The position numbers and the translations under genes were made by a program. Of a DNA stretch of 64,000 bases, positions 27,131 to 36,051 are shown piece by piece. The notes below the pieces were generated by a model. The model worked only from the letters and a program-made list of their open reading frames with translations. It ran no database searches and was not told the DNA's origin. The number at the start of each line of letters is the position of its first letter. Position 1 is the first letter of the stretch. Origin of the DNA: Chelatococcus sp. (lineage in GTDB: Bacteria; Pseudomonadota; Alphaproteobacteria; Rhizobiales; Beijerinckiaceae); the NCBI GenBank assembly GCA_003248805.1, contig QFQY01000006.1, forward strand, positions 43,094 through 107,093. Direction: 5' to 3'.

Positions 27131-28662
27131 CCGTCTCCGCCGCCACCCTCCCGGCCTATGCCACGACGCCCGGCGGCTTCCTGCTGGTCCTCGCCGTCAT
27201 GGCGCCCGTCATCGCCATTCTGGCCATGCTGCTGGTCTCTCCCGCGCTGGTGAGACGTGTCGCCCTGGCGACGGTCGGGGCCGGGCTGGCTCTGGCGTTC
27301 GCCATCACCGCCGACATCCTGCGCAGCGGCGGCGCGGCGATCTATGTCGTCGGCGCCTGGCAGCCGCCGCTCGGGCTCGCCTTGCGCGCCGACGGGCTTT
27401 CGGCGGCGATGCTGACGATGACGGCCATCGTCGTCGCGGCGGTCGGGCTGTTCGCGCGGGACCTCTTCGCGCTCGACCCCGAGAAACAGGACGGGCGCGG
27501 CCCGACCAGCTTCTGGATCCTGCTGATGGGGCTGTGGAGCGCGCTCAACCTCGTCTTCATCGCGCAGGACCTGTTCAATCTCTATGTCGCCCTCGAATTG
27601 CTCACCTTCGCGGCCGTGCCGCTGGTCTGCCTCGACGGGCGGGGCGAGACGATAGCGGCCGCGCTGCGCTACCTGATGTTCGCGCTGCTGGGCTCGCTGC
27701 TCTATCTGCTCGGCGCCGCCCTGCTCTACGGCGTCCACGGGACGCTCGACATCCGCCTGCTCTCCTCGGCGGGTTCCGTCAGCCCTGCGGTCTTCGCGGC
27801 TCTGGCGCTGATGATCGTCGGGCTGCTCGCCAAGGCTGCCCTGTTCCCGCTGCATCTCTGGCTGCCGCCCGCCCATGCCGGGGCTCCCGCGGCGGCGAGC
27901 GCCATTCTGTCCGCGCTGGTGATCAAGGCGCCGGTCTTCCTGATCCTGCGGCTCGTCCTCGACGTCGCGCCGCCGCAGGCGGCCTTGCCCGCGGGGCAGA
28001 TCCTGGCGGCCCTCGGCGCGGCCTCGATCCTGTTCTGCAGCGTCATGGCGCTGAGACAGGCCCGGCTGAAGCTGATGATCGCCTATTCGACCGTGGCGCA
28101 GATCGGCTATCTGTTCATCGTCTTCCCGCTCGCCGCCGGCAGCGAGGGGGCGCCGGCCTGGAGCACGATCGCCTGGACGGGCGGGGCGCTCCAGCTCGTC
28201 TCGCACGCGCTCGCCAAGGCCGCCATGTTCATGGCCGCCGGCCTCGTCGCCGAGGCGCTGGGGCATGACCGCATCCGCGATCTCGGCGGCTTCGGCCGCG
28301 TGCTGCCGATCAGCGCCGCGACCTTCGGTCTGGCGGGCCTGTCGCTGATGGGCTTGCCGCCGAGCGGCGGCTTCATCGCCAAATGCATGCTGCTGACCGC
28401 CGCCATCCACGGCCATCCCTGGCTGGCGGCGACGATCCTCGCGGGCGGACTGCTCGCCGGCGGCTATGTCTTCCGCGTGATCGCCTGCGCCCTCGCGACA
28501 CCGGCCGTGCCGCTGGAGCCATGCCGGTCGATCCCGCTGCGGCTGGAGATGATCCCGCTGATGCTGGCGATCCTGGCCGTGCTCATCGGTTTCCTGCCGC
28601 TCGAGCCGTCGCCCTTCCTGCAGATCGGCAGGCCTGATCTCCCGGGAGCGAGCCCGCCATGA
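27127..28662 (+). CDS. mnhD: Na+/H+ antiporter subunit D (MnhD-like, complex-I antiporter fold)
   Basis: A 511-residue protein with about 14 membrane helices of the NuoL/M/N-MrpA/D fold. The core proton-channel segment P-L-H-L-W-L-P-P-A-H-A-G-A-P is preceded by G-L-L-A-K-A-A-L-F, whose Lys is a key channel residue. An upstream E-L-L-T-F (Y-V-A-L-E-L-L-T) supplies the helix-5 Glu. The start is GTG at 27127, overlapping the mnhC stop. It is followed by a second protein of the same fold with another ATGA overlap. Confidence 0.88.
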   Translation: MTVSAATLPAYATTPGGFLLVLAVMAPVIAILAMLLVSPALVRRVALATVGAGLALAFAITADILRSGGAAIYVVGAWQPPLGLALRADGLSAAMLTMTAIVVAAVGLFARDLFALDPEKQDGRGPTSFWILLMGLWSALNLVFIAQDLFNLYVALELLTFAAVPLVCLDGRGETIAAALRYLMFALLGSLLYLLGAALLYGVHGTLDIRLLSSAGSVSPAVFAALALMIVGLLAKAALFPLHLWLPPAHAGAPAAASAILSALVIKAPVFLILRLVLDVAPPQAALPAGQILAALGAASILFCSVMALRQARLKLMIAYSTVAQIGYLFIVFPLAAGSEGAPAWSTIAWTGGALQLVSHALAKAAMFMAAGLVAEALGHDRIRDLGGFGRVLPISAATFGLAGLSLMGLPPSGGFIAKCMLLTAAIHGHPWLAATILAGGLLAGGYVFRVIACALATPAVPLEPCRSIPLRLEMIPLMLAILAVLIGFLPLEPSPFLQIGRPDLPGASPP

Positions 28663-30305
28663 GCGCCGCGAGCCTGCTCCTGACCGGCACGCTCCTGCTG
28701 CCGCTCGCCATGGCGGCGGGATGCCTGTCGGCGCGGTTCCGGGCCCGCGCGCCGTCCCTGCTCGTGCTCGCGCCCGTCCCCGCCATGCTCGCGGCCTGGC
28801 TCCTGCCCGACGGAGCCTCGATCTCCTTCCCCGCGCCGCTGCGGATGACGCTGACCCTCGACACGCCGGGCGCGATCCTGCTCGGCGGCGCGGCCTTGCT
28901 GTGGAGCGCGGCGGGCGCCTTCGCCGCCTCCTACATGCGCGACGAGCCGGGGACTTCGCGCTTCGCCGTCTGGTGGCTGCTCACGCTCACCGGCAGCCTC
29001 GGCGTCTTCTTGGTCGCGGATGTGATGAGCTTCTACCTGCTCTTCGCGATCGCCAGCATTCCCGCCTACGGCTTGATCGCGCATGAGCGGACGACCGGCG
29101 CGCGACGGGCCGCCGGGGTCTATGTCACGCTCGCCCTGCTGGGCGAGGCCTTCCTCCTGCTCGCCTTCGTGATGCTCGCGGCCGGCAGCCCCGAGGCCAA
29201 CCCGGCGATCCGGGACGCGGCGGCGCTCCTGCCGGTCTCGCCGATGCGGGATGGGATCGTCGCGTTGCTCATCCTCGGCTTCGCGCTGAAGATGGGGCTG
29301 GCGCCCCTGCATGTCTGGCTGCCGCTGGCGCATCCGGCGGCGCCGATGCCGGCCTCGGCCGTGCTCAGCGGCGTCGTGGTCAAGGCCGGCGTGATCGGGC
29401 TGATCCGCTTCCTGCCGCTCGGCACGGCGCTGCCGATCTGGGGCGGCGTGCTCGTCACCGCCGGAATCCTGACCGCCTATTACGGTGCCGCCATCGGCCT
29501 GACGCAGCCGCGCCCGAAGACCGTTCTCGCCTATTCGACTGTCAGCCAGATGGGCCTCGTCGCCGCCATCATCGGCGCGGGCCTGATGACGGGCGACGCG
29601 ACGGCGCCGGTGCTGGCCGCCTATTACGGGCTGCACCACACGCTGGTGAAGGGCGCGCTCTTCCTGGCCGTCGGCGTCGCGCTCGCGACGCGCGGGCCAC
29701 GCCTGCGGTTCGTGATGCTGCTGACCGGCCTTCTCGCGCTCAGCCTCGCCGGCCTGCCCATGACCAGCGGCGCGCTGGCCAAGCTCGCCGTCAAGCCGAT
29801 GCTCGGCTACGGCGCGCTCGGCGCCGCCGTCAGCCTCGCAGCCGCCGGAAGCACCGCGCTGATGCTGCATTTCCTCGCCGTCATGACACGGACGACGCGG
29901 CAGGCGCCGGCCGAAGGCGCGCCGCCCGTCACGGCGCCGGCCGGCGAGATCGTGCCGTGGCTGGCGGTCGCCACCGCCTCCTTCGTCATCCCCTGGTCGC
30001 TTTACCCGGCCCTATCGGGAGGCTCCGCCGCGAGCGCATGGGAATTCGGCTCGCTCTGGAAACTGCTCTGGCCGATGCTGCTCGGGGCCGCCGCCTTCCT
30101 GGCGCTGCGGTGGACGGGCGTGCTCTCCCGAACCGTGCCGGAGGGCGATATCATCGTGCTCGCCGAGCGTCAGTCTCCGCGGCTGCGGCGCCTCGGCGCG
30201 GCGGTCGCGCGGGCCGACGCCGGCTTGACGCGCTGGCCGGCGGCGGGGCTTCTGCTGGTCGGGCTCGTCCTCCTCCTCGGAGCGACGTTCCTGCTCCAGC
30301 CATGA
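28659..30305 (+). CDS. Second D-type antiporter subunit (HyfB/MnhD-like)
   Basis: A 548-residue paralogue with the same fold. Its core reads L-G-F-A-L-K-M-G-L-A-P-L-H-V-W-L-P-L-A-H-P-A-A-P-M-P, closer to hydrogenase-4/NuoL-like proteins. The helix-5 region is S-F-Y-L-L-F-A-I-A-S, where the usual Glu appears replaced, so the channel chemistry may differ from the first D subunit. A long C-terminal extension (about residues 455-548) with a soluble stretch and a last helix resembles the lateral helix of NuoL-type subunits. It probably substitutes for the missing NuoL-like part of MrpA. Confidence 0.85.
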   Translation: MSAASLLLTGTLLLPLAMAAGCLSARFRARAPSLLVLAPVPAMLAAWLLPDGASISFPAPLRMTLTLDTPGAILLGGAALLWSAAGAFAASYMRDEPGTSRFAVWWLLTLTGSLGVFLVADVMSFYLLFAIASIPAYGLIAHERTTGARRAAGVYVTLALLGEAFLLLAFVMLAAGSPEANPAIRDAAALLPVSPMRDGIVALLILGFALKMGLAPLHVWLPLAHPAAPMPASAVLSGVVVKAGVIGLIRFLPLGTALPIWGGVLVTAGILTAYYGAAIGLTQPRPKTVLAYSTVSQMGLVAAIIGAGLMTGDATAPVLAAYYGLHHTLVKGALFLAVGVALATRGPRLRFVMLLTGLLALSLAGLPMTSGALAKLAVKPMLGYGALGAAVSLAAAGSTALMLHFLAVMTRTTRQAPAEGAPPVTAPAGEIVPWLAVATASFVIPWSLYPALSGGSAASAWEFGSLWKLLWPMLLGAAAFLALRWTGVLSRTVPEGDIIVLAERQSPRLRRLGAAVARADAGLTRWPAAGLLLVGLVLLLGATFLLQP

Positions 30306-30324
30306 ACCCGGGACAGAGACCGAC

Positions 30325-32139
30325 GTGACCGCCATCGAAAGCACTGGCCTGGTCGTCGCGGGCGCCGTCGTCCTCTTCGCCTGGAACCGCTTCCCGGTCG
30401 TCGTCGTCGCCATCGCGGCCGCCCTGTCGCTCTGGGCACTCGGCGTCGTCACGCTCGAACAGGCGCTGGCGGGCTTCGGCGACCGCGCGGTGATGTTCGT
30501 CGCGAGCCTGTTCATCGTCAGCGCCGCGCTCGAAAAGACGGGCGTGACCGCCTGGGCCGGGCAGATCCTCATCGCCAAGGCGGGCGAGGACAACCGCAAC
30601 CGCCTGCTGCTCATCGTCATGGCGGCGGCGGGCTGCCTGACGGCGCTGATCAGCGGCAGCGGCGCCGTCGCCGCGCTGATGCCGATCGCCGTCATGGCCG
30701 CGATCCGGCTGCGCCAGTCGCCCGCCCAGCTCCTGATGCCGCTCGCCTTCGCAGCGCATGCCGGCGCCAACATCCTGCTGACCGGCGCGCCGAAGAACAT
30801 CCTGGTCTCGGAAGCGCTAGAGGATCGCGGCCTGGCGGGCTTCGGCTTCGCCGAGTTCGCGCTGGTCGGCGTCCCGCTGCTGGCGGGCACGATGCTGATC
30901 ATCCTCCTGCTCGGCCGGCGCCTGCTGCCGAAGCAGGGCGTCACCCGCCTGCCCGCCGATCTCAGCCGTCACGCCCAGACGCTGGTCGAGCATTACGGCC
31001 TGAGCGACGGCATCGCCCGGCTGCGGGTGAGGGCGGGCTCGTCCTGCATCGGCCTGACGCCGTCGGAGCTCGATGTGGCACAGCATGGCAAGCTCGTCCT
31101 CATCGCGGTCCAGGCGGGCGCCTCGGGCGAACCGAGGGGACCCGGAGCCATCGAGGAGAGCGACTACGTCGTGCTCACCGGCGAGGCCGAGGCGATCGCG
31201 CGGCTCTGCGCCGAGCGCCATCTCGCGCCGCGCGACGAAGCCGAGACTGCGGACGCGCCCGGGACGCTGCTCAACGCCCGGACGGGCCTCGCCGAGGTCG
31301 TCATCCCGCCGCGCTCGGACTTCATCGGCCGCGCCGTTCATCCGGGCATGACGACGGCCGGCGGCGACCTGATCGTGCTCGCCGTGCAGCGCGGCGGGCT
31401 CGACCTCGATCCGCAGGATTCGACGCTGCGCGCGGGCGACACGATCCTGCTCAAGGGAAGCTGGAAGGCACTCGATCTGCGCCTCGCCGACGCCGACGTC
31501 CTGGTCGTCGACTCCCCCGATCTCGTCCGGCGCCAGGCCGTGCCGATGGGGGACGGGGCCCGAACCGCGCTCGCCGTCCTCGCCGCGCTTGTGGCGATGC
31601 TGGCGACCGGAGCGGTGCCGCCCGCCGCGGCCGCGCTGATCTGCGCGCTCGCGTTGATCGGCACGGGAATCCTCTCGGTGGAGGAATCCTACCGGGCCAT
31701 CCACTGGACGACGATCATCCTGATCGGCGCGATGATGCCGCTCTCGACGGCGATGATCCAGTCCGGAGCGGCGCAGCTCGTGGCCGACCATCTCGTCGCG
31801 TTGACGGGCGGGGCCGGCCCCACCGTCTTTCTCGCGGGGCTGTTCCTGCTGACCGCCTGCCTCGGCCAGATCATGAGCAACACCGCCACGACCATGCTCG
31901 TCATCCCGATCGCCATGGCGGCGGCGGTCAGCATGGGCGTCTCGCCCCGCCCGATCATGATGAGCCTGTGCGTCGCGGGCGCGGCCTCGTTCATGACGCC
32001 GATCGCAACCTCGACCAACCTGATGGTGATGGGCCCCGGAGGCTACGCCTTCGGCGACTACTGGCGGCTCGGCCTGCCGCTGATGATCTGGTTCTTCGTC
32101 ATGGCGGTGTTCTACGTGCCGCTGATCTGGCGCTTCTGA
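30325..32139 (+). CDS. SLC13-type anion permease with two RCK_C (TrkA-C) domains
   Basis: A 604-residue transporter. The N-terminal membrane half contains A-G-A-N-I-L-L-T-G-A-P-K-N near residue 155. Two cytoplasmic RCK_C modules follow (about 205-290 and 300-380), then the second membrane half with R-A-I-H-W-T-T-I-I-L-I-G-A-M-M-P-L-S-T-A. This is the DASS/YfbS-like layout, for dicarboxylate, sulfate or other anions. The start is GTG at 30325, 19 bases after the Mrp-type operon, so it is probably cotranscribed. A close paralogue lies at 37231. Coupling of an ion antiporter to an ion-driven anion carrier is inference. Confidence 0.87.
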   Translation: MTAIESTGLVVAGAVVLFAWNRFPVVVVAIAAALSLWALGVVTLEQALAGFGDRAVMFVASLFIVSAALEKTGVTAWAGQILIAKAGEDNRNRLLLIVMAAAGCLTALISGSGAVAALMPIAVMAAIRLRQSPAQLLMPLAFAAHAGANILLTGAPKNILVSEALEDRGLAGFGFAEFALVGVPLLAGTMLIILLLGRRLLPKQGVTRLPADLSRHAQTLVEHYGLSDGIARLRVRAGSSCIGLTPSELDVAQHGKLVLIAVQAGASGEPRGPGAIEESDYVVLTGEAEAIARLCAERHLAPRDEAETADAPGTLLNARTGLAEVVIPPRSDFIGRAVHPGMTTAGGDLIVLAVQRGGLDLDPQDSTLRAGDTILLKGSWKALDLRLADADVLVVDSPDLVRRQAVPMGDGARTALAVLAALVAMLATGAVPPAAAALICALALIGTGILSVEESYRAIHWTTIILIGAMMPLSTAMIQSGAAQLVADHLVALTGGAGPTVFLAGLFLLTACLGQIMSNTATTMLVIPIAMAAAVSMGVSPRPIMMSLCVAGAASFMTPIATSTNLMVMGPGGYAFGDYWRLGLPLMIWFFVMAVFYVPLIWRF

Positions 32140-32143
32140 CGGA

Positions 32144-33637
32144 TCACTCCTGTTTCGCCGGGGCGGCCGCCGCGGCCTTGCCGCCAACCGCGAGCGGCTC
32201 CTCGATCCGGCCGAGCAGATAGGGATAGAACGGGTTCGAGGACATCCGCAGCAGCGAATCGAGATTGACGATCAGCGTGCCGCGCTCGCCGCGCGCCGCC
32301 ACCGAACCGAGTTCGATCCCGAAATTGTCCGCCGGGTCGGGCGTCATGCCATAGAGCCCGTCGGTGAGCGGAAAGGGCAACGCGACATGCGACAGCGAAA
32401 AGACGTCGCGCGGATAGGATAATCCCAGATCGCGCACGCTCTCCCCGGTCGCGCCGGCTTCCGTCACCCGCTCGACCACCTCGCTCGACCCCGGATCGGC
32501 GTTGGTGACGACCGACAGGCGGAAATTGCGCGGCGCCGGCGGCAGCATCCGATCGAGCAGGGTGTCGGCCCTGCTGTTGAGCAGCGGCCCGAACTTGGCG
32601 CTCCGGTTCAGGTCGAACAGCACGAGCTCGCTGCCATTGGCCGGCAGGTGGACATAGAGGGAGGAGATGATCGCGCGCGTGCTGACGGTGAAGTCCATCA
32701 CCGACTGGAAGGTCAGCAACGGCGCGAGATCCTCGAGGCGGCCATCGCGGGCGAGCCGCAGGATCCGCTGCTGCAGCGCCTGCGTCAGGAGATGCGACTG
32801 GCGGGCGCCGTTGACCGGGAAGGAATTGTACTTGAACGGGTTGAACTCGGGCAGCAGGCCGAGCCAGGCGGCCTTGGCGAAGGCGGGCAGGATGGCGGGC
32901 AGCGCGGCCAGCCCCGCGAAGCGCGCGAAGGCGGTGATCCCGATCATCGGCGAGATCAGCACGAGCCGGTCGGGCCGGGCGAGCTTCGGGTCCTCGAGGG
33001 CCTCGAGCGCGTACATCAGCGCGAGCGCGCCGCCATTCGAGAAGCCGACGAGATGCAGCGGAACCGCGGGCCCGGCGAGACGGCGGGCTTCGCGCACGGC
33101 CAGCCGCGTCGCGGCCGCCCAATCCTGCCATTCGACCTCGGTCAATCCGGCGGGAACCGTGCCATGTCCCGGCAGGCGGATCGCCACCACGGCAAAGCCG
33201 CGCTCATGGTACCGACGCGCGATATGGCGCAGGCTGTAGGGCGAATCCGTCAGCCCATGCAGGAAGACGGCGGCGCCGACCGGCTTGCCCTCCGGCTGCC
33301 GCTCATAGGAGCGGTTCCAGTCCTGCGCGAAATGCGCCGGATGGATCGGGCTGCCCTCGAAATAGCGGTTGATGGGAACCCGCTCCTCGGGCGCCAGCCG
33401 CTGCGTCACCTCGGCCTTCACGCCGGCGAAGGCCTCGGCCTCGGCCTCGAGATAGTCCGCCCAGCCGGCGCGATCGAGCTCCGCAACCGAGAGCTCGCGA
33501 GGCACATAGGTGTGCCAGGGCTCGAGCGGAGCGCCACGCTGGGAATCGTAGATCCGCAGCCCGACGAGCGAGACCGCGACGATGACGAGCCCCGCCGCGG
33601 CGCGCTTCAGGAGCTTGACGATGGAAGCGCGCGTCAT
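32144..33637 (-). CDS. Membrane-anchored alpha/beta hydrolase
   Basis: A 497-residue protein with an N-terminal membrane anchor (about residues 12-28) and an alpha/beta hydrolase domain. The oxyanion motif F-L-H-G-L-T-D-S is near residue 127 and the nucleophile elbow G-F-S-N-G-G near 197. Between core strands it has a long cap. The C-terminal 150 residues include N-A-D-P-G-S-S, a likely Asp region, and S-H-V-A, a possible catalytic His. The closest general type is a serine-aminopeptidase S33/lysophospholipase-like hydrolase. Its stop is four bases from the convergent SLC13 stop. Nothing nearby indicates a substrate. Confidence 0.83.
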   Translation of the reverse strand: MTRASIVKLLKRAAAGLVIVAVSLVGLRIYDSQRGAPLEPWHTYVPRELSVAELDRAGWADYLEAEAEAFAGVKAEVTQRLAPEERVPINRYFEGSPIHPAHFAQDWNRSYERQPEGKPVGAAVFLHGLTDSPYSLRHIARRYHERGFAVVAIRLPGHGTVPAGLTEVEWQDWAAATRLAVREARRLAGPAVPLHLVGFSNGGALALMYALEALEDPKLARPDRLVLISPMIGITAFARFAGLAALPAILPAFAKAAWLGLLPEFNPFKYNSFPVNGARQSHLLTQALQQRILRLARDGRLEDLAPLLTFQSVMDFTVSTRAIISSLYVHLPANGSELVLFDLNRSAKFGPLLNSRADTLLDRMLPPAPRNFRLSVVTNADPGSSEVVERVTEAGATGESVRDLGLSYPRDVFSLSHVALPFPLTDGLYGMTPDPADNFGIELGSVAARGERGTLIVNLDSLLRMSSNPFYPYLLGRIEEPLAVGGKAAAAAPAKQE

Positions 33638-33803
33638 GGCGAATTCCGGGACCTTCGGGAGCGCGGGGCGGCGCCCGATCTGAACGCCGTCGCCGGAGAC
33701 TGTCGAGCCGCAGCGCTATCATATCGGCACCGTGGGCGCGACGCCGGAAGCCGCGCCAGCGCTCCGCAACGCCGGTTGACAACGCCCTGATGTTCCGGCG
33801 GGA

Positions 33804-34751
33804 ATGCGCCGCTCCTCGCCCCGTAACCCGCGTGGGCCGAAGGTGGACGCGACGGATGATCTGGCCATGCTGACCGAGACGCCCCCGCGGGACACTCTGG
33901 GCTGTTCGCTCTCCCATCTCGCCCAGGACCGGGAGCTCTTCGGCGGCGGCATGTCGATCTACCGGAAGGTGAGCCGGCACAGCGGCGTCAGCCGCGTCGA
34001 GACGCCGCCGAGCGATCGGGGCATTCTCGTCGGCGTCTCCCTGGGGCCGGGCCATCGCCGGCGCATCTATCGCCATCTCCATGCCCTCGACTGCGATTTC
34101 GGGCGGGATTCCATCTATGTCCGCCGTTTCGACGAGGTCTATCGCGCGGATATGGAGACACCCTTCGATTTCCTGCTCATGGAGATCGGCTTCGACGCCC
34201 TGGACCGCGCTCCGCGCGACGAAGCAACCGGACGCGCCGACGGGATCGGGGATATCCAGGGCGGACAGGACGTGATCCTCGCCCATCTCGCGCAGGCGCT
34301 GCTGCCGGCGCTGGAGCGGCCGCAGGAGGCCTGCCCACTCTTCGTCGACCAGCTGGCGCTGACGATCCAGACGCATCTGATGTGCCGCTACGGCGGCATG
34401 CGGCCGGCGCCGCCGCCTCGCAACCGCAAGCTGTCGCGAGCCCAGGAGACGCTGGCTAAGGACATGCTCTGCGCCTCGCTGAATGGCGATATCCTGATCG
34501 GCGACATCGCCACGGCCTGCCTGCTCTCGCGCAGCCACTTCATTCGCGCCTTCCGGGAAACGACCGGATCGACCCCCTATCAGTGGCTTCTGACCCAGCG
34601 GATCAGGCGGGCGCGGGAGCTGCTCCAGGTCTCCGCATTGCCGCTCTCCGACATCGCCGCGGACTGTGGCTTCGCGGACCAGAGCCACTTCACACGGGTG
34701 TTCTCCCGCATGGTCGGGGCGCCGCCCGCGGCCTGGCGGCGCCAGCAATAG
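33804..34751 (+). CDS. AraC-family transcriptional regulator
   Basis: A 315-residue regulator. The C-terminal 100 residues hold the two helix-turn-helix units: I-G-D-I-A-T-A-C-L-L-S-R-S-H-F-I-R-A-F-R and L-S-D-I-A-A-D-C-G-F-A-D-Q-S-H-F-T-R-V-F. The N-terminal ligand-binding part is not recognisable further. An alternative start at 33867 (21 residues shorter) also has a weak ribosome site. It is followed, 282 bases later on the same strand, by an alpha/beta hydrolase of the chloroperoxidase type; many such regulators sit beside their target, but the long gap means separate promoters. Confidence 0.9.
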   Translation: MRRSSPRNPRGPKVDATDDLAMLTETPPRDTLGCSLSHLAQDRELFGGGMSIYRKVSRHSGVSRVETPPSDRGILVGVSLGPGHRRRIYRHLHALDCDFGRDSIYVRRFDEVYRADMETPFDFLLMEIGFDALDRAPRDEATGRADGIGDIQGGQDVILAHLAQALLPALERPQEACPLFVDQLALTIQTHLMCRYGGMRPAPPPRNRKLSRAQETLAKDMLCASLNGDILIGDIATACLLSRSHFIRAFRETTGSTPYQWLLTQRIRRARELLQVSALPLSDIAADCGFADQSHFTRVFSRMVGAPPAAWRRQQ

Positions 34752-35033
34752 GCCGCGGCACGCCCCTGCGGATGGCGCGGCTTTCGGTCAATCCCGCGCA
34801 AATTCCGACAAGACAGACAGCGGGTGTGCGTGCAATCTCCTGTCGGCGGCCAGCCGGTGACGTAGCGGCACAGGACGCAACCTCCAGGGCTCGCGACGCC
34901 TGACGCGACGGCTTTGCTTCGGACCCCGACGAGTCAGTTTCGACCGGATTTCCCCTTTCGCCAGACATGCGGGAGCCCCGATCGAGCATCGGCACGCCAG
35001 GGCGCCCCTCGACACACAGGAAGGACATTGATC

Positions 35034-35870
35034 ATGCCATTCGTCACGACCAAGGACGGCGTCGAGATCTTCTACAAGGACTGGGGTCCGAAGGACGCCC
35101 GGCCCATCGTCTTCCACCATGGCTGGCCGCTCTCGTCCGACGACTGGGACGGGCAGATGCTGTTCTTCCTGTCGAAGGGCTTCCGCGTCGTCGCCCATGA
35201 CCGCCGCGGCCATGGCCGCTCGTCGCAGGTCTGGGACGGGCATACGATGGACAACTACGCGGCCGATGCATCGGCCGTCGTCGAGAAGCTCGATCTCAGG
35301 AACGCCGTCCATATCGGTCACTCGACCGGCGGCGGCGAGGTCGCCCGCTATGTCGCCAAGTTCGGAGAGCCGCAGGGGCGCACCGCCAAGGCGGTGCTCG
35401 TCAGCGCCGTGCCGCCCCTGATGGTCAAGACCGAGGCGAATCCCGGCGGCCTGCCGATCGAGGTCTTCGACGGCTTCCGCAAGGCGCTCGCGGACAACCG
35501 CGCCCAGTTCTTCCTCGATGTCCCGACCGGCCCCTTCTACGGTTTCAATCGCCCCGGCGCGAAGATCGACCAGGGCGTGATCTGGAACTGGTGGCGGCAG
35601 GGCATGATGGGCGGCGCGAAGGCCCATTACGACGGCATCAAGGCCTTCTCGGAGACCGACCAGACCGGCGATCTCGAGGCGATCAGCGTGCCGACCCTCG
35701 TGCTCCACGGCGAGGACGACCAGATCGTGCCGATCGGCGCCGCGGCGCATGAGGCGATCAAGCACCTCAAGAACGGCAAGCTGAAGACCTATCCGGGCTT
35801 CGGCCACGGCATGCTGACCGTGAACGCCGACGTGCTGAACGCGGACCTGCTGGCTTTCATCGAAGGCTGA
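35034..35870 (+). CDS. Alpha/beta hydrolase, non-heme chloroperoxidase/esterase type
   Basis: A 278-residue cytoplasmic hydrolase. Landmarks are F-H-H-G-W-P-L-S-S-D-D-W near residue 28, the nucleophile elbow G-H-S-T-G-G-G near 98, an acid in G-E-D-D-Q-I-V-P near 228 and the catalytic His in G-F-G-H-G-M near 259. This is the cofactor-free 'bromoperoxidase/chloroperoxidase' group, whose physiological role is usually ester or lactone hydrolysis or peracid formation. AGGAAGGA precedes the ATG at 35034, which I prefer to the upstream in-frame start. No other metabolic gene is next to it. Confidence 0.9.
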   Translation: MPFVTTKDGVEIFYKDWGPKDARPIVFHHGWPLSSDDWDGQMLFFLSKGFRVVAHDRRGHGRSSQVWDGHTMDNYAADASAVVEKLDLRNAVHIGHSTGGGEVARYVAKFGEPQGRTAKAVLVSAVPPLMVKTEANPGGLPIEVFDGFRKALADNRAQFFLDVPTGPFYGFNRPGAKIDQGVIWNWWRQGMMGGAKAHYDGIKAFSETDQTGDLEAISVPTLVLHGEDDQIVPIGAAAHEAIKHLKNGKLKTYPGFGHGMLTVNADVLNADLLAFIEG

Positions 35871-35889
35871 GCGCCGCGAGAACCCCGTC

Positions 35890-35916
35890 GAGGCGGGCCG
35901 GCCTGCCGCCCGCCTC
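35890..35916. terminator. Strong GC hairpin between convergent genes
   Basis: A perfect 9-bp stem, GAGGCGGGC / GCCCGCCTC, with a 9-base loop lies 20 bases after the hydrolase stop, facing the convergent AraC gene. No T-tract follows, so it may act as a barrier or mRNA end-protector rather than a classical terminator. Confidence 0.5.
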
Positions 35917-36051
35917 CAGACCACCGGACCGAAGACCGCACGCCGCTTTCCGGGCCGGTGCTCCGCGGCAGCGTGTCCGGCGCCCGGCTGGCCGCCCCGG
36001 AGAGCGCCCCGACATGGACAGCCTCCGGCACGCGCGCTCCGCGCCGCCGGC

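Noticed and set aside
34752..35033. Possible small gene or RNA between the AraC gene and the chloroperoxidase-like gene
   Set aside because: I saw no start with a ribosome site giving a plausible protein, no strong hairpin and no promoter consensus in these 282 bases.
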